Positions 53,060 through 64,000 of a DNA stretch of 64,000 nt are shown here, piece after piece. Position 1 is the first letter of the stretch. Every line of letters starts with the position of its first letter. A program made the position numbers and the translations under genes. This DNA comes from Clarireedia homoeocarpa (lineage: Eukaryota > Ascomycota > Leotiomycetes > Helotiales > Rutstroemiaceae), in contig LNKV01000040.1 of assembly GCA_001465935.1 (NCBI GenBank), positions 62,001 to 126,000 of the forward strand. The letters are read 5' to 3'. The notes under the pieces were generated by a model. That model was not told where the DNA came from, did no database searches, and was given only the letters and a program-made list of their open reading frames with translations.

Positions 53060-54569
53060 ATGATGGATTCCAAAGTCCAACTCGACAAATCAATGGATAG
53101 TCACCAAGGTCAAGAGCCAATTGGCCTTCGCCAGGAGGAAATGGTGAAAAGCCCTATACCCAACGTCGTCGTCTCTAGCACTGTTGACCCGGAAGGCGAG
53201 ATCAAGTACCCCAAAGGCATTAAGCTAGCTGTTATTATTGCCTCGTTAGCTGCCTCTGTATTTTTATGTGCGTTGGTAAGAAGAAAACCAAACGCGGCCC
53301 TCATCGTCGTCCCTTTATACTTGGATCAAACTGAACTTTCTACCAGGACGAAACAATTATTGCCACAGCGATTTCCAGAATCACTGATGATTTTAAGGCG
53401 CTTAACGATGTTGGCTGGTATAGATCGGCCCAGTACGTACTCTATCTGTCCCTTTCCGCAGTATGTTTAAGTAGCCCCAATTCTTGGAGGGTATTTTACG
53501 ACAAATTTGATATGGCGCTGGTGCTTTTACATCAATCTTCCTATAGGCGGGAGTGTGGTTCTAGCTATGTTATTGTTTTTCCATCCGCCACCGAAATCAA
53601 AGCAGTCGTTATTCACATATCGTGAGATGTTCAGCTAGATGGATATACTAGGGACAGCAGTCCTGATTCCGGGTGTGATCTGCCTCCTGCTTGTGCTGCA
53701 ATAGGGTGGCTCTGTCCATCCGTGGAGAAGTGCTCCTGCTATTTGCTTGCTGGTTGGCTTGAGGGTCGCCGCTATAATGTTTGTCGCTTTACAGACGCGG
53801 AAACAGGATATGGCTACTATACCTCCCCGAATAATTAAACAGAGAAGTGTAGTGTGTAGTACTGTATACGTTTTCTGTGCAGGCAGGGCCCTTAATGTCT
53901 TTCAGTACTTTGTAAGTTCTCCCCGCATGTCTGGGATTGAATATAGTTGCTAACAGCGAGCAGTTACCCATTTGGTTCCAAGCTATACAAGGTATCAAAG
54001 CCTTCGATTCAGGTACCCGCATTCTACCTACTACCTTAGGAACAGTGCTCTTTTCCTTTGTTGCAGGGTTTAAGGTGGCTAGAAGCGGTTACTACACGCT
54101 GTTTATGATAATTGGTACCGTCTTACAGCTCATTGGCGCTTCCCTTTCGACCACTTTTTATGTCTCAGCACCAGCTACACAATGGGTAATCTACCAGTTG
54201 ATTTTCGGTGCTGGGGCCGGTCTCGGTATTCAACAGGCATATACCGCCGCCTAAACAGTTCTCGCAGCTACGGACGTTCTTATCGGAGCTGTAATACTTA
54301 TTTTCGTGCAGATTATAGGTGGCACTATCTGGTTATCAGTGGCTCAGAACATCTTAACAAGCCAGTTGCTCTATAGTCTGAAAGACTCTATGCCGAGTCT
54401 GAATCCCCAAACGATATTAGATATAGGTGCTACTGGACTGAGAGGTTTAGTTGGAGCACAAGATTTGGATAGTATGCTTATAGTATATAATCATAGTATA
54501 ACTAGAGTGTTCTGTTGCGCAGTAGCGTTGAGTGCGACTGCGTTGATTGCCGCTGCGGGAATGGAATAG
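53060..54569 (+). pseudogene. Broken MFS efflux transporter (DHA2/14-TM type)
   Basis: Remnant of a major-facilitator drug/toxin efflux pump. The start (MMDSKVQLDKSMDSHQ) and first TM (GIKLAVIIASLAASVFLCAL) are intact. A 71-nt intron (53276-53346) leads in frame to DETIIATAISRITDDFKALN and DVGWYRSAQYVLYLSLSA. Coding sequence then degenerates; most of TM3-TM7 is missing or unreadable. Later pieces are MDILGTAVLIPGVICLLLVL (preceded by TAG and followed by Gln-TAG), WFQAIQGIKAFDSGTRILPT and VIYQLIFGAGAGLGIQQAYT, then TAA in place of a Gln codon, and VLAATDVLIGAVILIFVQII to the end. Several stops are at Gln codons (C to T), as RIP would give. Non-functional as assembled. Confidence 0.85.
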
Positions 54570-56454
54570 AAGTCGATGAAGAAGACGCGATAAAAATGAT
54601 AGAATATATATAAAAGTTTCATCGCAACTTAGTAGAGTAATATTATGTGCGAATCAATCAGGTTACAGATATTACAAGACGGGATGTGTGCAAACTACTT
54701 GTGCATAAACTTATAAAAAGGGGTATGCGGGCATGCTAAACTCAACGACCACCAGAGTTTACTGCCAAAAATAAATCTTTCCACCTTGGTTAAGATCAAG
54801 CTCAAATCTATAAAGATATTTCTTTAATATGAACGAATGAGTAATGTCTGTTTAAGAACCAAATCTCAAACACTGGATTGAGAATAAACCTCTCGAAAAC
54901 CGAATTGTTCCGTAGTCGGTGTGGTCGGATAGTTACGTATGTAGTGCACCCTTGGGTACTGCCGCTAATTAGGCCCAATGTGGAACCAGCAGAAGATCAT
55001 CGTGAATGTGAGAGACACTTTGTACAGTATACAGAGTCTGAAACATGATTCTGAGCTCCCCTTCGTATCTTGACTTGAGAAAGTATCGCATGAAGAATCT
55101 ACTCTGATATCTACGTATACTTTCCCAGCATCAATCTCCATACCCTCAGAAGATTATTCACTCTCTCCGCCGCATCTTCAATCCCCTACTTCCTTCTCCT
55201 TCTCTTAGTCTCTCTACCTTTCTCTCATCTCCCTCTCTCTCCATCTCGACTTTACTACCTACCCCATTAGTGCTTAAACTGTCCACCTACCTATACATAC
55301 ACAAATATATATATATCTGTCACATCTCTCCCCTGCGCCGCCGGCTGCATCTCCTTCCGAAGCAACCCAACACCAACCGATTGATTCATCTACAGATTCG
55401 CCCCAGGTGGACAAAGGATCGGAGGCACAGCTACTGTACCTACTTATTTACTTTCTTATTTACTTATTTGTCTACCTGATTGGTTTGACAATTGAGCATA
55501 CAAACAGCAATGATGAAATCATACCTACCCAACACAACAAGGCATCCTATCCTATCCTATTCTATCCCATCCCATCTCATCTTCTAGTTTTCTCTCGCGG
55601 TTCAAATCAAGTACGAATAGAATTATAAAGGTCATGTGGTCTGGTCCATTTTCCTATCTCTCCTATTTCTGGCTGTGTTGTATGTGTGTTGGTTGTAGGT
55701 GTGAGTAGGCTGCGCAGTGCCAATATTATATGAAACATGTCAAGATCAAGACCGGAAAAAGATGATAGTGGCTTTGAGGCCTCCATTGCACGACGACCAA
55801 CAGGTCACTAAACAAGGCAGGTAGCAAGCATAGTATGAAAGTACACGAGAGGCAAAACGATGATCGAGTGAGTTATGAAAATGAATATATAATCCATTCC
55901 AATTATATTAATAGAACGTTACATACTTTTCCCCTTCGAACCAGCTAGCCAGCAAATACAGCCAGCTAGTATAGTAGATAGGTTGAGTAAGTAAATATCT
56001 AATTTGCAAGTCCAGCTCTTTTTGATATCAACGAATGATTTTCTTCCTTCCTTCGTTCCAATCCGCTCAGTCACCCCCAAATTTCATCTGGTATCATCCA
56101 CCCATCGTTCCTCAACTTTGTCTTGATCCTAGCCCCCAAATTCATCCATGTACATATAGAGTATCATTCTTTTATCCGTTCGAGATCGTCTCCCATCCCG
56201 ATCATGTCCAATGCCCATGGCATCCAATAAGTAAAAGAAAAGAAAAGGTATCAAACGATTGCAGAGTAGTTGTTCTCTTTCCGCCCAATTATTCATCCAT
56301 TCATCCTTTCCCAAACTCCACAATAATAAAAGAAACACAAGAAAAGAAAAAGTAATAGTGAAGTAGTAATAATATCAACAAAGCCAAAATCAATAAATGG
56401 CACAAGAACACCTTTCCAGACCTAATCTAAGTTCCAAACCCATAATCGAACTAG
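54570..56454. other. Intergenic region, low complexity
   Basis: CT-rich tracts around 55180-55260, TA/CA runs near 55290-55320, TTTACTTA repeats near 55440-55470 and CCTAT repeats near 55548-55570. The part next to 56454 is 3' flank of the minus-strand gene. No gene supported. Confidence 0.5.
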
Positions 56455-58034
56455 CTATCTCCCCGTAGGTTGACTAGTATATGCACCTGGAATAGGCACC
56501 GCGGCATATGTTTGTTCACCAGGCGCCGCATCCATATGTTCAAGGATGCGTTCCTTCTTCGATGGAGGCGGTGATTGGGATTGAGGTGGTGGTGGGGCCA
56601 TTGGTTCGAAACCATTTTGGGCAGTTTTAGGTGTTGCGGAATGGACCCTGATCGGTGGTGCTTGGAGGGTGAACGGTTTGGCGGTGATTTGAGTTGTTGT
56701 CTTGGCTTCGACAAAACGGGTAGTAGTACCTTCTTCGGCATCTGGGGAGTTATTGTAGACGGATGGTGGGAAACGTGGGGAAGTGGCTGCTGCATATTTG
56801 GAGAAGGATGGTGACATTGGACCAAAGCCAGGAGTGTTGGGTGCGGATTGAGTGCGGAGTTGAGCAAGGTAAAGATCGGAGCGAGCGCGATCACGAACAG
56901 CCATAGACTTGCGGAGTCGTTGCTTAGAGTAGTAGCGGTAGAAGACAACGCCGTAAATGATGATAGTGATTAATTCGAGAACAACCTCAATGATGCAACA
57001 GATCAAAGACCAAGACTATGACCCGTTAGAAGGAGTCTTCTGTGGAAAGCTGTGGAAAAAAAAAACTTACTTGCAGCCTGCACACCAACGCATAGTCTAC
57101 TTTCTCCTGGAACAATTCTCGTCTTTTGTTATCAACGCAAGACCAACCCCAGACGTCCTTATTGTTACCAGTGTTCCTAGCTCCCTGAAGGATACCAGCT
57201 GCTAGTGCCCACATGACGGTGCTGAAGATGAAGTAGGCGACTGCGAAAAGTGTATAATAAACGGCGACCTTCTCTGCTCTCTTGTGACCGCCTTTCCAGT
57301 AGTTGTAAAAGACGGCTAGACAAAGTGCAAGCGATACAGATGATACGGCGAGAACAACCTTCTGTGGCCAAGTCTTCGTCCCATCCGCCCAAGCTGGAAG
57401 ATTGTTTCGCGCAGGTAAAGATTTAGTCGCATTGAAGATACTGAAAGTTGTCGCAACCATGGCAAGGACAATAAGACTGCAACTGAAGTTCACACATCTT
57501 AATAGCAACTTCGCTATACGGACTCTTGTCTTCACTTTCTGCCCACTTGTTAGTCCACATTATAATCGACTACATTAAAGAATCTCGTACCAAATCCTTG
57601 GCTTGCTCCTTCTCCGTCATCTCCTCATGCTTTTCTAGGATTTGCTCTTCCCGGAACGTCGGACTCAGTGGGTTCAAATTCCTTCCTGGAGTTCCCGGCA
57701 CTTTCAATGCACTCTTTAGTGGTGATGCTGGAGTGAGTGGCATCTCGACCGGAACCCCTTGCGAGTGTCTCTTAACATCATTTTGTGATATGTAGCCGAA
57801 GCCAATATCGGAGGGTTGTGCTTGAGCCATGTATGCTTGCGTTTGAGGTGGATCGGCGAAGGGGGATTTTTTGTCGTCAATCGGTGAGTATACTGTAGTT
57901 GCTTCGGCGAAGCGTGGTGTTCGAGGGACTTTGAGTGATGCTGTAGATGAGGAGTCTCCAGATGATGCACTGGGCGTTCGTTCTCGTGTGAGGGGCGTAG
58001 GACGCCGCTTCTCTAGTGGGACTGCTACATAAAC
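56455..58034 (-). CDS. Four-TM MARVEL-like fungal membrane protein (unknown function)
   Basis: Minus-strand exons about 58034-57591, 57538-57071 and 57015-56455. The N-terminal cytosolic region is Ser/Pro/Thr-rich (EKRRPTPLTRERTPSASSGD, LTPASPLKSALKVPGTPGRN), with NPLSPTFREEQILEKHEEMT before the membrane domain. Four hydrophobic spans follow: LLLRCVNFSCSLIVLAMVAT, VVLAVSSVSLALCLAVFYNY, YTLFAVAYFIFSTVMWALAA and ICCIIEVVLELITIIIYGVV, with loop motif WGWSCVDNKRR between spans 3 and 4. The C-terminal tail has RKSMAVRDRARSDLYLAQLR and QSAPNTPGFGPMSP. The arrangement resembles MARVEL-type proteins; function unknown. The first exon is unresolved: an acceptor (CTCACAG) lies before 58034, and the first in-frame ATG inside this exon is at 57830. 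Confidence 0.75.
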
Positions 58035-58501
58035 CTGTGAGCTCTTCGTTCGAAAACATGTAATAGAACATGCATTACTGACATGACATATCTGTTAAAC
58101 TGAAAAGAAAGGAATGGAAAGTTGTTGAAAGTATATCTTCAGGCCAGAGAATACTTGACCAAGACCACCATCAAAGAGGTTGCACGCAAGTGGAAAGGAT
58201 AAAAGAGGAGAAAGGTTTGATAATTAGAGACCAGCTACCAAGACAAACCAGATCAAGAAGAGGTATTCAAGAGGTGGAAGGTCGGAGGGTTTTGTGTAGG
58301 CGCGCGCAACATTGACAACGGGTGGAATGGAGGGCCCAATCTCGAGGCTACGACCGCAAAGTCGTTAAGTGGTGCGAGATGGAACAGTGATATGACTTTG
58401 AGGCCAATATGCAGGCCAGGATAGTGGGCACCTTGTGCTCAAAGAACCCGGACTCGCACGGAATTCGACGAATATGATAGGAGGAAACGTGGGGTACTAA
58501 C

Positions 58502-58807
58502 CTTACGGATATAGAGACCAAAATAGACGCCCGCTGCTGTGCAGAAGACAATACTTGGGTAGGTGTTTTTCGATCTCGCACACATACACACTAGACAAAG
58601 AGGGGAAGTATGGTTCTTGAAATATTCCGAATGTTCAGGATTTTGGGGGCAGACTGCGGGTTCAATGCGCGGCTGACTGAGATTTTGATACGAAACTTCG
58701 GTGAATGTTGTGTTTCCTTCAGCCGCTTTGGAGGCAACAAGAGAGAGAGAGTATGTAGTTGAAAAGAATAGAGAGGCAGTGAGCAATGAGATTCGCAACG
58801 TCGCCAA
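58502..58807 (-). CDS. Possible exon with signal peptide (small secreted or membrane protein)
   Basis: 102 codons from ATG 58807 to a GTTAGT donor at 58501. Residues 1-22 (MATLRISLLTASLFFSTTYS) look like a signal peptide. Asn-X-Ser/Thr sites occur (NTT, NLS, NHT), there are four cysteines, and a hydrophobic segment near the end (SIVFCTAAGVYFGLYI) precedes the donor. It could be a separate gene or, since both ends are phase 0, a first exon for the downstream four-TM gene through a 467-nt intron. Neither is established. Confidence 0.28.
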
Positions 58808-61146
58808 AATAACAAGAAATAAAATTGCCCAAGATTACAGAGGTAAAGCACACAAGCAAGCAAATGGCGAGGTAGCATGTAAGGGCAGAGGATGGACGGC
58901 CATCGTGCTGGGACCCGTTTTGTGTTTGGCGCCGAGCATCTACACCACCCAGACCACTCAGGACTTTACCCTTTCGTGGTAGAGCTGATGATTCGCAGAG
59001 CGGGGGATGTGATATCCCCCCAATACTGCCGGTTGAATGCGCGCCTGCATATCGATTGATTGTGGTGTGAACGGGCTCTGACAGCGAAGCCGGGGATGTG
59101 ATTGGAAGAAAGGAGATATTGAATGTTGAAGCGACAAGACAAAAACATGCGTGTTAGGCCGAGAAGTGCTTTATCGGGATGTGATTCGCGAGTTGCGTCT
59201 GGTGATAAACATGCCGCTTTTGTGGATATGCATTTTTGCACATGGGTGGCATAAGCCAGTTTTGGGAAGAAGTAGCTGTGTGGTGTGGTGCGGAGTCCAA
59301 CAATTGGTAGGAATATCCTTAAAACAGCGGCCCAGCTACCAAGCCTCCCGCAGTAGCGATTGTTAGTCTGAGCGGCAAACTAATCAGCACGGACTGGCGC
59401 GCATTGGGTAAGCATCACCAGGGCAGACACAATGGGCAGTTGACGTCCAATCATTCGCAATCCATCGGCAGGTCCAAGAACAACCCTTGAACCGACCTTG
59501 AACCCTTCCTTACCTTTGCCGTTGGGTACAAAAGCCATTTCAAATTGCCTCCTCTCGCACGAAATCTCTGCAGTAATCCCCGCGAAATCCAATAGGATCT
59601 TGCTATCACTCAAAAGTCCTGTTTCCTCCGAGGATCTTCAAGGAAATCTAGATTCCGACGTTGAAGTCCGAAGCATTCTGAGTAAGGTATGTGCAAGGTC
59701 GCAAGAACCAGAACCACAACTGGAACAATAAAGACTTCTATATTTACGGCCGTATAGCTCAACTAGTGCGTGTGAACAAAAAAGTTCGCATGGCATACAA
59801 TATTGGAGGGGTAGGTAGTGATCCGACTAGCTAGCTAGAAGTATGTTAAGTACCGGTACTATCCAAAAACCTGCCTACTGCATAGAAGAAATATTGCTTT
59901 TCAAAACACACCAATTAGACTTGGTTACTATTTTGAGGAATCGAGCGCAATGCTTTTTGCCTTGATACTCGAGACGATATCGACAGATAGGAACAAGTAG
60001 ACAAACCCGGGGGGGGGGCAAATATCCAAGCGACAACGCTCCAAGAGCGGTTGGCTGATCTCACACAATGCTGACAACGCCGACGTTTACGGTGAAAGCA
60101 CACGTGCCATCCTGGGGATACATTGCAATTTGTAGCTCGTGCCCGTTCAAATCTTGGCAAACATACGGGGAGAAGAAAATCCAACGGGGAAACGAAAAAC
60201 TATTTACACAAGTAGCAACAAACGTAGTAGCTAGTCGAAAATCATACCTAACCAAACACCAGTTATACAACACCGTTGACTTTGAGGACCTCAAGAGACT
60301 CACCAAGCATCCATCAACCAATTTAAGTGAGAAGCATTCAGACAGCCCCCCCCAACTCTCTTCATGAGTTGTAGAACAACGTACCAGTTCACCAAGGTAC
60401 ATCTACCATTTCCACCTGCCCGATCCACCACCAAGTAACCTCCCGGCACCAGAACCGTCGCACGCCGCAACCGTGATCCCAGGTTTTGCAGTGAACTCAT
60501 AGCCTTTCCGGAGCGTTTCAACCCAAGGGATTCCGCTCCTTCCTCACCAAAAAATCTCTGTCATCCGCAGCCACAAGGAACGAAATGCCATAAGCAAGCA
60601 CATACCCGATAACTTCTCACAAGACCGACCTAGGACAGAACCAGAGCTGATACTGACCAACTTTCTACGCTACGGCCAGGGCATTATGTCCCAAAAGTAT
60701 GGGAACGATAAGCACGCACGATGCCTATATGTGCGATTCCCCTCCTTACGGCTCGTACTGCTGACAGCAGGTGATGCACTTCTTTCTATTTAAAGCTTAA
60801 CCGTACAGAAGAAACACTTCACAGTCTATGGGTGGCTGCATTATGGTGAAATCCGAAAACGGTCTCCGTCATTGATCAATCCTAATCCTTCGTTTCAAAT
60901 TTTTTGGTGAACCAGTCTTGATTTTCAGCCAATGTATAGAGGGTTGCACAGCATACTTACCTGTAGTTAGGTAGACAAGCCGTCCGATCTAGGTAGCCAG
61001 CGCGAGAGTATGAGTAAATGCTTGTAAAATTTAATATCCTTTTTATCGCCCAATAGGCTGAAATCTATGGTTGGGGTATCATGTGTTTCCTCTCACATTG
61101 GTGAAGCAGTACCCTCCTGACATTTTTTGTGTTACATAAAGCCCTC
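58808..61146. other. Intergenic region, nothing firm
   Basis: ORFs of 70-113 aa occur on both strands but none has recognisable character. A G run lies at 60010-60018. A tRNA-like A-box near 59758-59772 lacks a B-box and fold. 61020-61146 is 3' flank of the purine gene. Confidence 0.45.
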
Positions 61147-63117
61147 TTAATGATGGAACAGGCGTGTGCTCTGCTCGACAAATGTAATACCGAGCTTCTC
61201 CGCAGTCTCAAACACATAAGAATCGTTTTGGCTACCACTTGGTGCAGCAATGTACTTGGCGCCTGATCTTCCAGCACGGTAGACGTTGTCGATGAATGGA
61301 AACTGCTTACGTTAGTACAGGAAATTGATCACAAATACGAAAACCTACAAATGCATCACTTGAAACCGCGACTTCGGTAAGCTTCGAGAGCCATTCTTCC
61401 CTCTCCTTCTCAGTGAACTCGGCGGGAACCTCATCAAAGAATCCCTCGTATCCCTCACGTTCGGGTCCAGATTTTGGTAATTGACCACTGACAAGGAGGT
61501 CAATTGCATTGCTCTTGTCAGGGCGCTTAGTACCAGTCTTCCACTTGATACCCAAAACGCGAGGGTGAAACCTCAGCCACCAGTTGTCGGCCTTGTCTCC
61601 AGCCAGTCGTGTGCAATGAATGCGAGACTGTTGCCCAGCTCCCAAACCAATGATTTGACCATTGAGAGCGTAGCAGACCGAGTTACTCTGCGTATATTTC
61701 AGTGCAATCGTAGCGACCGTCAAGTCACGTAGGGCCGATTCTGACAGAGGTGCAGAGTCTTTGGGTGTGATGATGGAGGTGAAGGATTTGGGAGTGATGT
61801 TGATATTATTGCGTTTTTGGGTCAAAGTAACGCCGTATACAGTTCTCGATTCTTGCGGCGGTGGAGTGAAATCGGGATCCATCTGTAGGACCAAGTATTT
61901 ACCGCCCTTCTTCTTTTTCAAGATCTCGAGGGCGGCATCTTCAAATCCTGGAGCGATTACTCCATCTGAGACTTCTCGGGAAATAATTTTAGCAGTTGGA
62001 ACGTCAACTGTGTCGCTCAAAGCGATCATGTCTCCAAAACTGCTCATGCGGTCGGCACCTCGGGCACGAGCATATGCTTGAGCCAATGGCGAGTTTTCCA
62101 ACCCAGCAATATCATCTACCATATATACTTTGCGCTCATCAGAAGTGAGTGGTACTCCAATGGCAGCACCTGCAGGCGAGACATGCTTGAAACTGGCCGC
62201 TGCTGGGTGGCCAAGGGCGGCCTTCAACTCTTTTACGAGAGGCCAGGCGTTGAGCGCATCCAGCAAATTGACATATCCAGGGGCACCGCAAAGAACCTTG
62301 AAAGGCATTGGGCCTCCGTTCACATAAGCCTGAGCAGGCTTTTGATGCGGGTTCGCTCCATATCTGAGAGCAATTTGTTGAACTCCATCTCCAGCATATT
62401 GCTTGCGGAAGAAATCCGAAATAGAGGAATCATAGTCCGCGGTGTGCTCAAACGCCTTCAAAGCATAAAGCTTCCTGCTACGTTCCGTGACTTCGCCCTT
62501 CTCAAGCTCCCCCAAGAACTCCGGATAGTCTTCTGGATCACTCAAAATGGTAACACGGGTGTGGTTCTTCGCAGCAGCTCTAATCAAGGTGACCCCTCCG
62601 ATATCGATCTCCTCCACAGCCTCAGGAATTGTGACGTTAATCTTGTTGATTGTATCCTTGAAGGGATATAGGTTGCAGATGACATAGTCTACCTTGTTGA
62701 TGTTCTGTTCGGCAAGATCCTTTTCGTCCGAGGCAAGATCGCGAGCTAGGATGCCAGCGTGAACGGCGGGGTGAAGGGTCTTGACTCTGCCAGCCAGCAT
62801 TTCCGGAGCATGAGTAATAGCAGAGACATCTCTGGCAGGCGCATCAGATAAATTATCAAGTTTTCATGAAATTGGAGCTGAAACGCTGAAACTGTACGAG
62901 TTGAGCGAGGTTTACTTACTCGACGGGAAAGCCAGAATCTCTAATCATGCGAGCGGTTCCTCCAGAAGCAAGAAGACGAACATTGTGCTTCACCAAACCT
63001 TTGGCCAAGTCTAGCAGTCCCTTCTTGTCGTAGACAGAGATGATGGCTATGGTATGATGTCAGCCAGGCTCTACCATAACAGATTTGCGCACACTAACCA
63101 GTCTTTTGGGAAGACAT
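61147..63117 (-). CDS. ADE16/ADE17: Bifunctional AICAR transformylase / IMP cyclohydrolase
   Basis: Last two steps of de novo purine synthesis: formylation of AICAR with 10-formyl-THF, then closure to IMP. Exons on the minus strand are 63117-63099, 63046-62920, 62831-61349 and 61302-61147 (594 aa, the usual fungal length). The N-terminal MGS-like cyclohydrolase domain (1-150) shows ISVYDKKGLLDLAKGLVKHN, LLASGGTARMIRDSGFPVED and AGRVKTLHPAVHAGILAR. The transformylase part has LRYGANPHQKPAQAYV, SFKHVSPAGAAIGVPL (the Lys-His catalytic pair), YARARGADRMSSFGD, SNSVCYALNGQIIGLGAGQQ and, at the end, VSSDAFFPFIDNVYRAGRSG and GITFVEQSTRLFHH. The first exon is only 19 nt (MSSQKT+1 base). The start ATG is immediately upstream of a clean GTTAGT donor. 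Confidence 0.97.
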
Positions 63118-64000
63118 TGTGCTTGCCTGCGATTTGATGTTAGGTCAATGGAAATTGGAAAGTAATTCGACCAGATCCCTAGATATAACACTTACTCTGA
63201 GCTCAATTCAGTTAATTCGCAAGGTTGGGGTCCCAGTTTGGAGCAAACACCGAAGTTTGTCACAAATTCAATCGCGGGGCACAAGTTTTTCTGAGCATGC
63301 CGAGATGGTGGTGGGGTGAAAATCGTGCAATCTTGCGCTAACTCCAAAAAGGCTAATCTAAGTTACTTAAGCGAGAAAACTTCACTACACAAAACTCTTC
63401 ACGTTCCGCCCAAAATTTTCTCTTTCCTTCTTCATACAATCTTCTACGGAAGATCAACGCTTATATCACATTCGCTATAAAGCATTTTCGGTGAGAAACC
63501 CGTCGCCTTCGTGGCGATGTGATGGTTCCATGACCTTGAGAATCGTCAGTTGAATGGAGAAGAATTGGTCGATCTTGGGTGCGGCGCTTTCTTTTTCTCT
63601 ATAGGGAGGGTCGCAATGATTGGCGTTATACATTCCAATCTTTAGTATATCTGCTTCTGTGAAATGGTCTTTGGTCAGTCAGACAATCGGTATTGCAACA
63701 AGCATTTACTCCTTTCGGGCGATGTATCATGGCCTGTTGGCGTATGGCGTGTTCTGATTGCTATGTCCTCCGTTCCACCCGAGCCATTGCTCAAGCTGGT
63801 CAAGCAAGAATAGGTGGACACCCGTCGCGCGTTTCTCGAAACATGATACGCAAGACATGGTGGATTATTGTGTAGCGTCTTGGTTCTGTTGGTGATGCGC
63901 ATGAGTAACTGGAAACTGTGTTTTGTTGCAAGTCGTACTTTGTATATGTCATTCTTGTTGTTGCCCGTCATACCTGGTTCGTCAACTTATGAAAACTCCC
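63118..64000. other. Upstream region of the purine gene; nothing else recognised
   Basis: Promoter side of ADE16/17. It contains a GCTCAATTCA/GAGTCA-type stretch but no certain TGACTC (Gcn4/Bas1) box. Short ORFs lack protein character. The window ends without a further gene start. Confidence 0.4.

Noticed and set aside
59380..59613. 77-aa minus-strand ORF (MSDSKILLDFAG...)
   Set aside because: Looks mildly protein-like, but no family or upstream exon could be attached.
59751..59830. tRNA-like sequence (TATAGCTCAACTAGTG)
   Set aside because: An A-box-like string is present, but there is no proper B-box, T-arm or acceptor pairing.
60068..60367. 99-aa plus-strand ORF upstream of the purine gene
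   Set aside because: No motif, no splice context and an antisense ORF of similar length; likely chance.

Overview
The window is fungal nuclear DNA from a filamentous ascomycete (Pezizomycotina). The signs are genes split by many 48-90 nt introns with GTAAGT/GTATGT donors and CTAAC-like branch sites, fungus-restricted proteins (SamB, the AspRS-DUF2156 fusion ErdS, fungal Pot1 and Mkt1), and RIP-like decay of repeated DNA. Composition and protein flavour suggest Leotiomycetes/Helotiales, possibly Sclerotiniaceae, but that placement is inference. No rRNA, tRNA, CRISPR array or bacterial operon was seen.

Layout: 1-736 holds the 5' part of a rhomboid-family membrane protein (-). 2182-2571 is a probable small subunit of serine palmitoyltransferase (-). 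3807-7334 is DNA polymerase delta catalytic subunit POL3 (+). 7589-9262 is an alpha/beta-hydrolase (-) and 12135-15351 is ErdS (+), an aspartyl-tRNA synthetase fused to DUF2156; the two are divergent across a repeat-rich 2.9-kb gap. 15744-16893 is a 585-bp tandem duplication that has diverged mainly by transitions. 17359-18780 is a basic, probably nuclear protein. 20473-20568 is an assembly gap inside a poly-C tract. 20616-23035 is telomere protein Pot1 (-) and 23652-25651 importin alpha (+). 26759-28198 is Pus4 tRNA pseudouridine synthase (-), 28689-30506 an RFTS-domain protein (+), 30752-32352 a 2-oxoglutarate/Fe(II) oxygenase (-), 33022-35752 Mkt1 (+), 37584-39497 SamB/Mub1 (-). 39.5-45.1 kb is a gene-poor, microsatellite-rich stretch with a second suspect poly-C/poly-G junction. 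45093-46383 is Ebp2 (-), 47434-48543 a conserved membrane protein (-).

48.7-54.6 kb is decayed accessory DNA: a CmcJ/AsaB-like oxidoreductase gene cut by a 1465-bp Tc1/mariner element whose transposase carries three in-frame stops, a 70-aa two-exon gene, and a broken MFS efflux transporter. It looks like the relic of a small secondary-metabolism locus. 56455-58034 is a four-TM MARVEL-like protein (-) and 61147-63117 is the bifunctional purine enzyme ADE16/17 (-).

Most genes are unrelated housekeeping functions in divergent or convergent pairs. The most distinctive system is the putative sterol-aspartylation pair: ErdS, which would charge tRNA-Asp and transfer aspartate to ergosterol, beside a hydrolase that is a candidate for the reverse reaction. 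ErdS itself is a described enzyme; pairing it with this hydrolase is inference.
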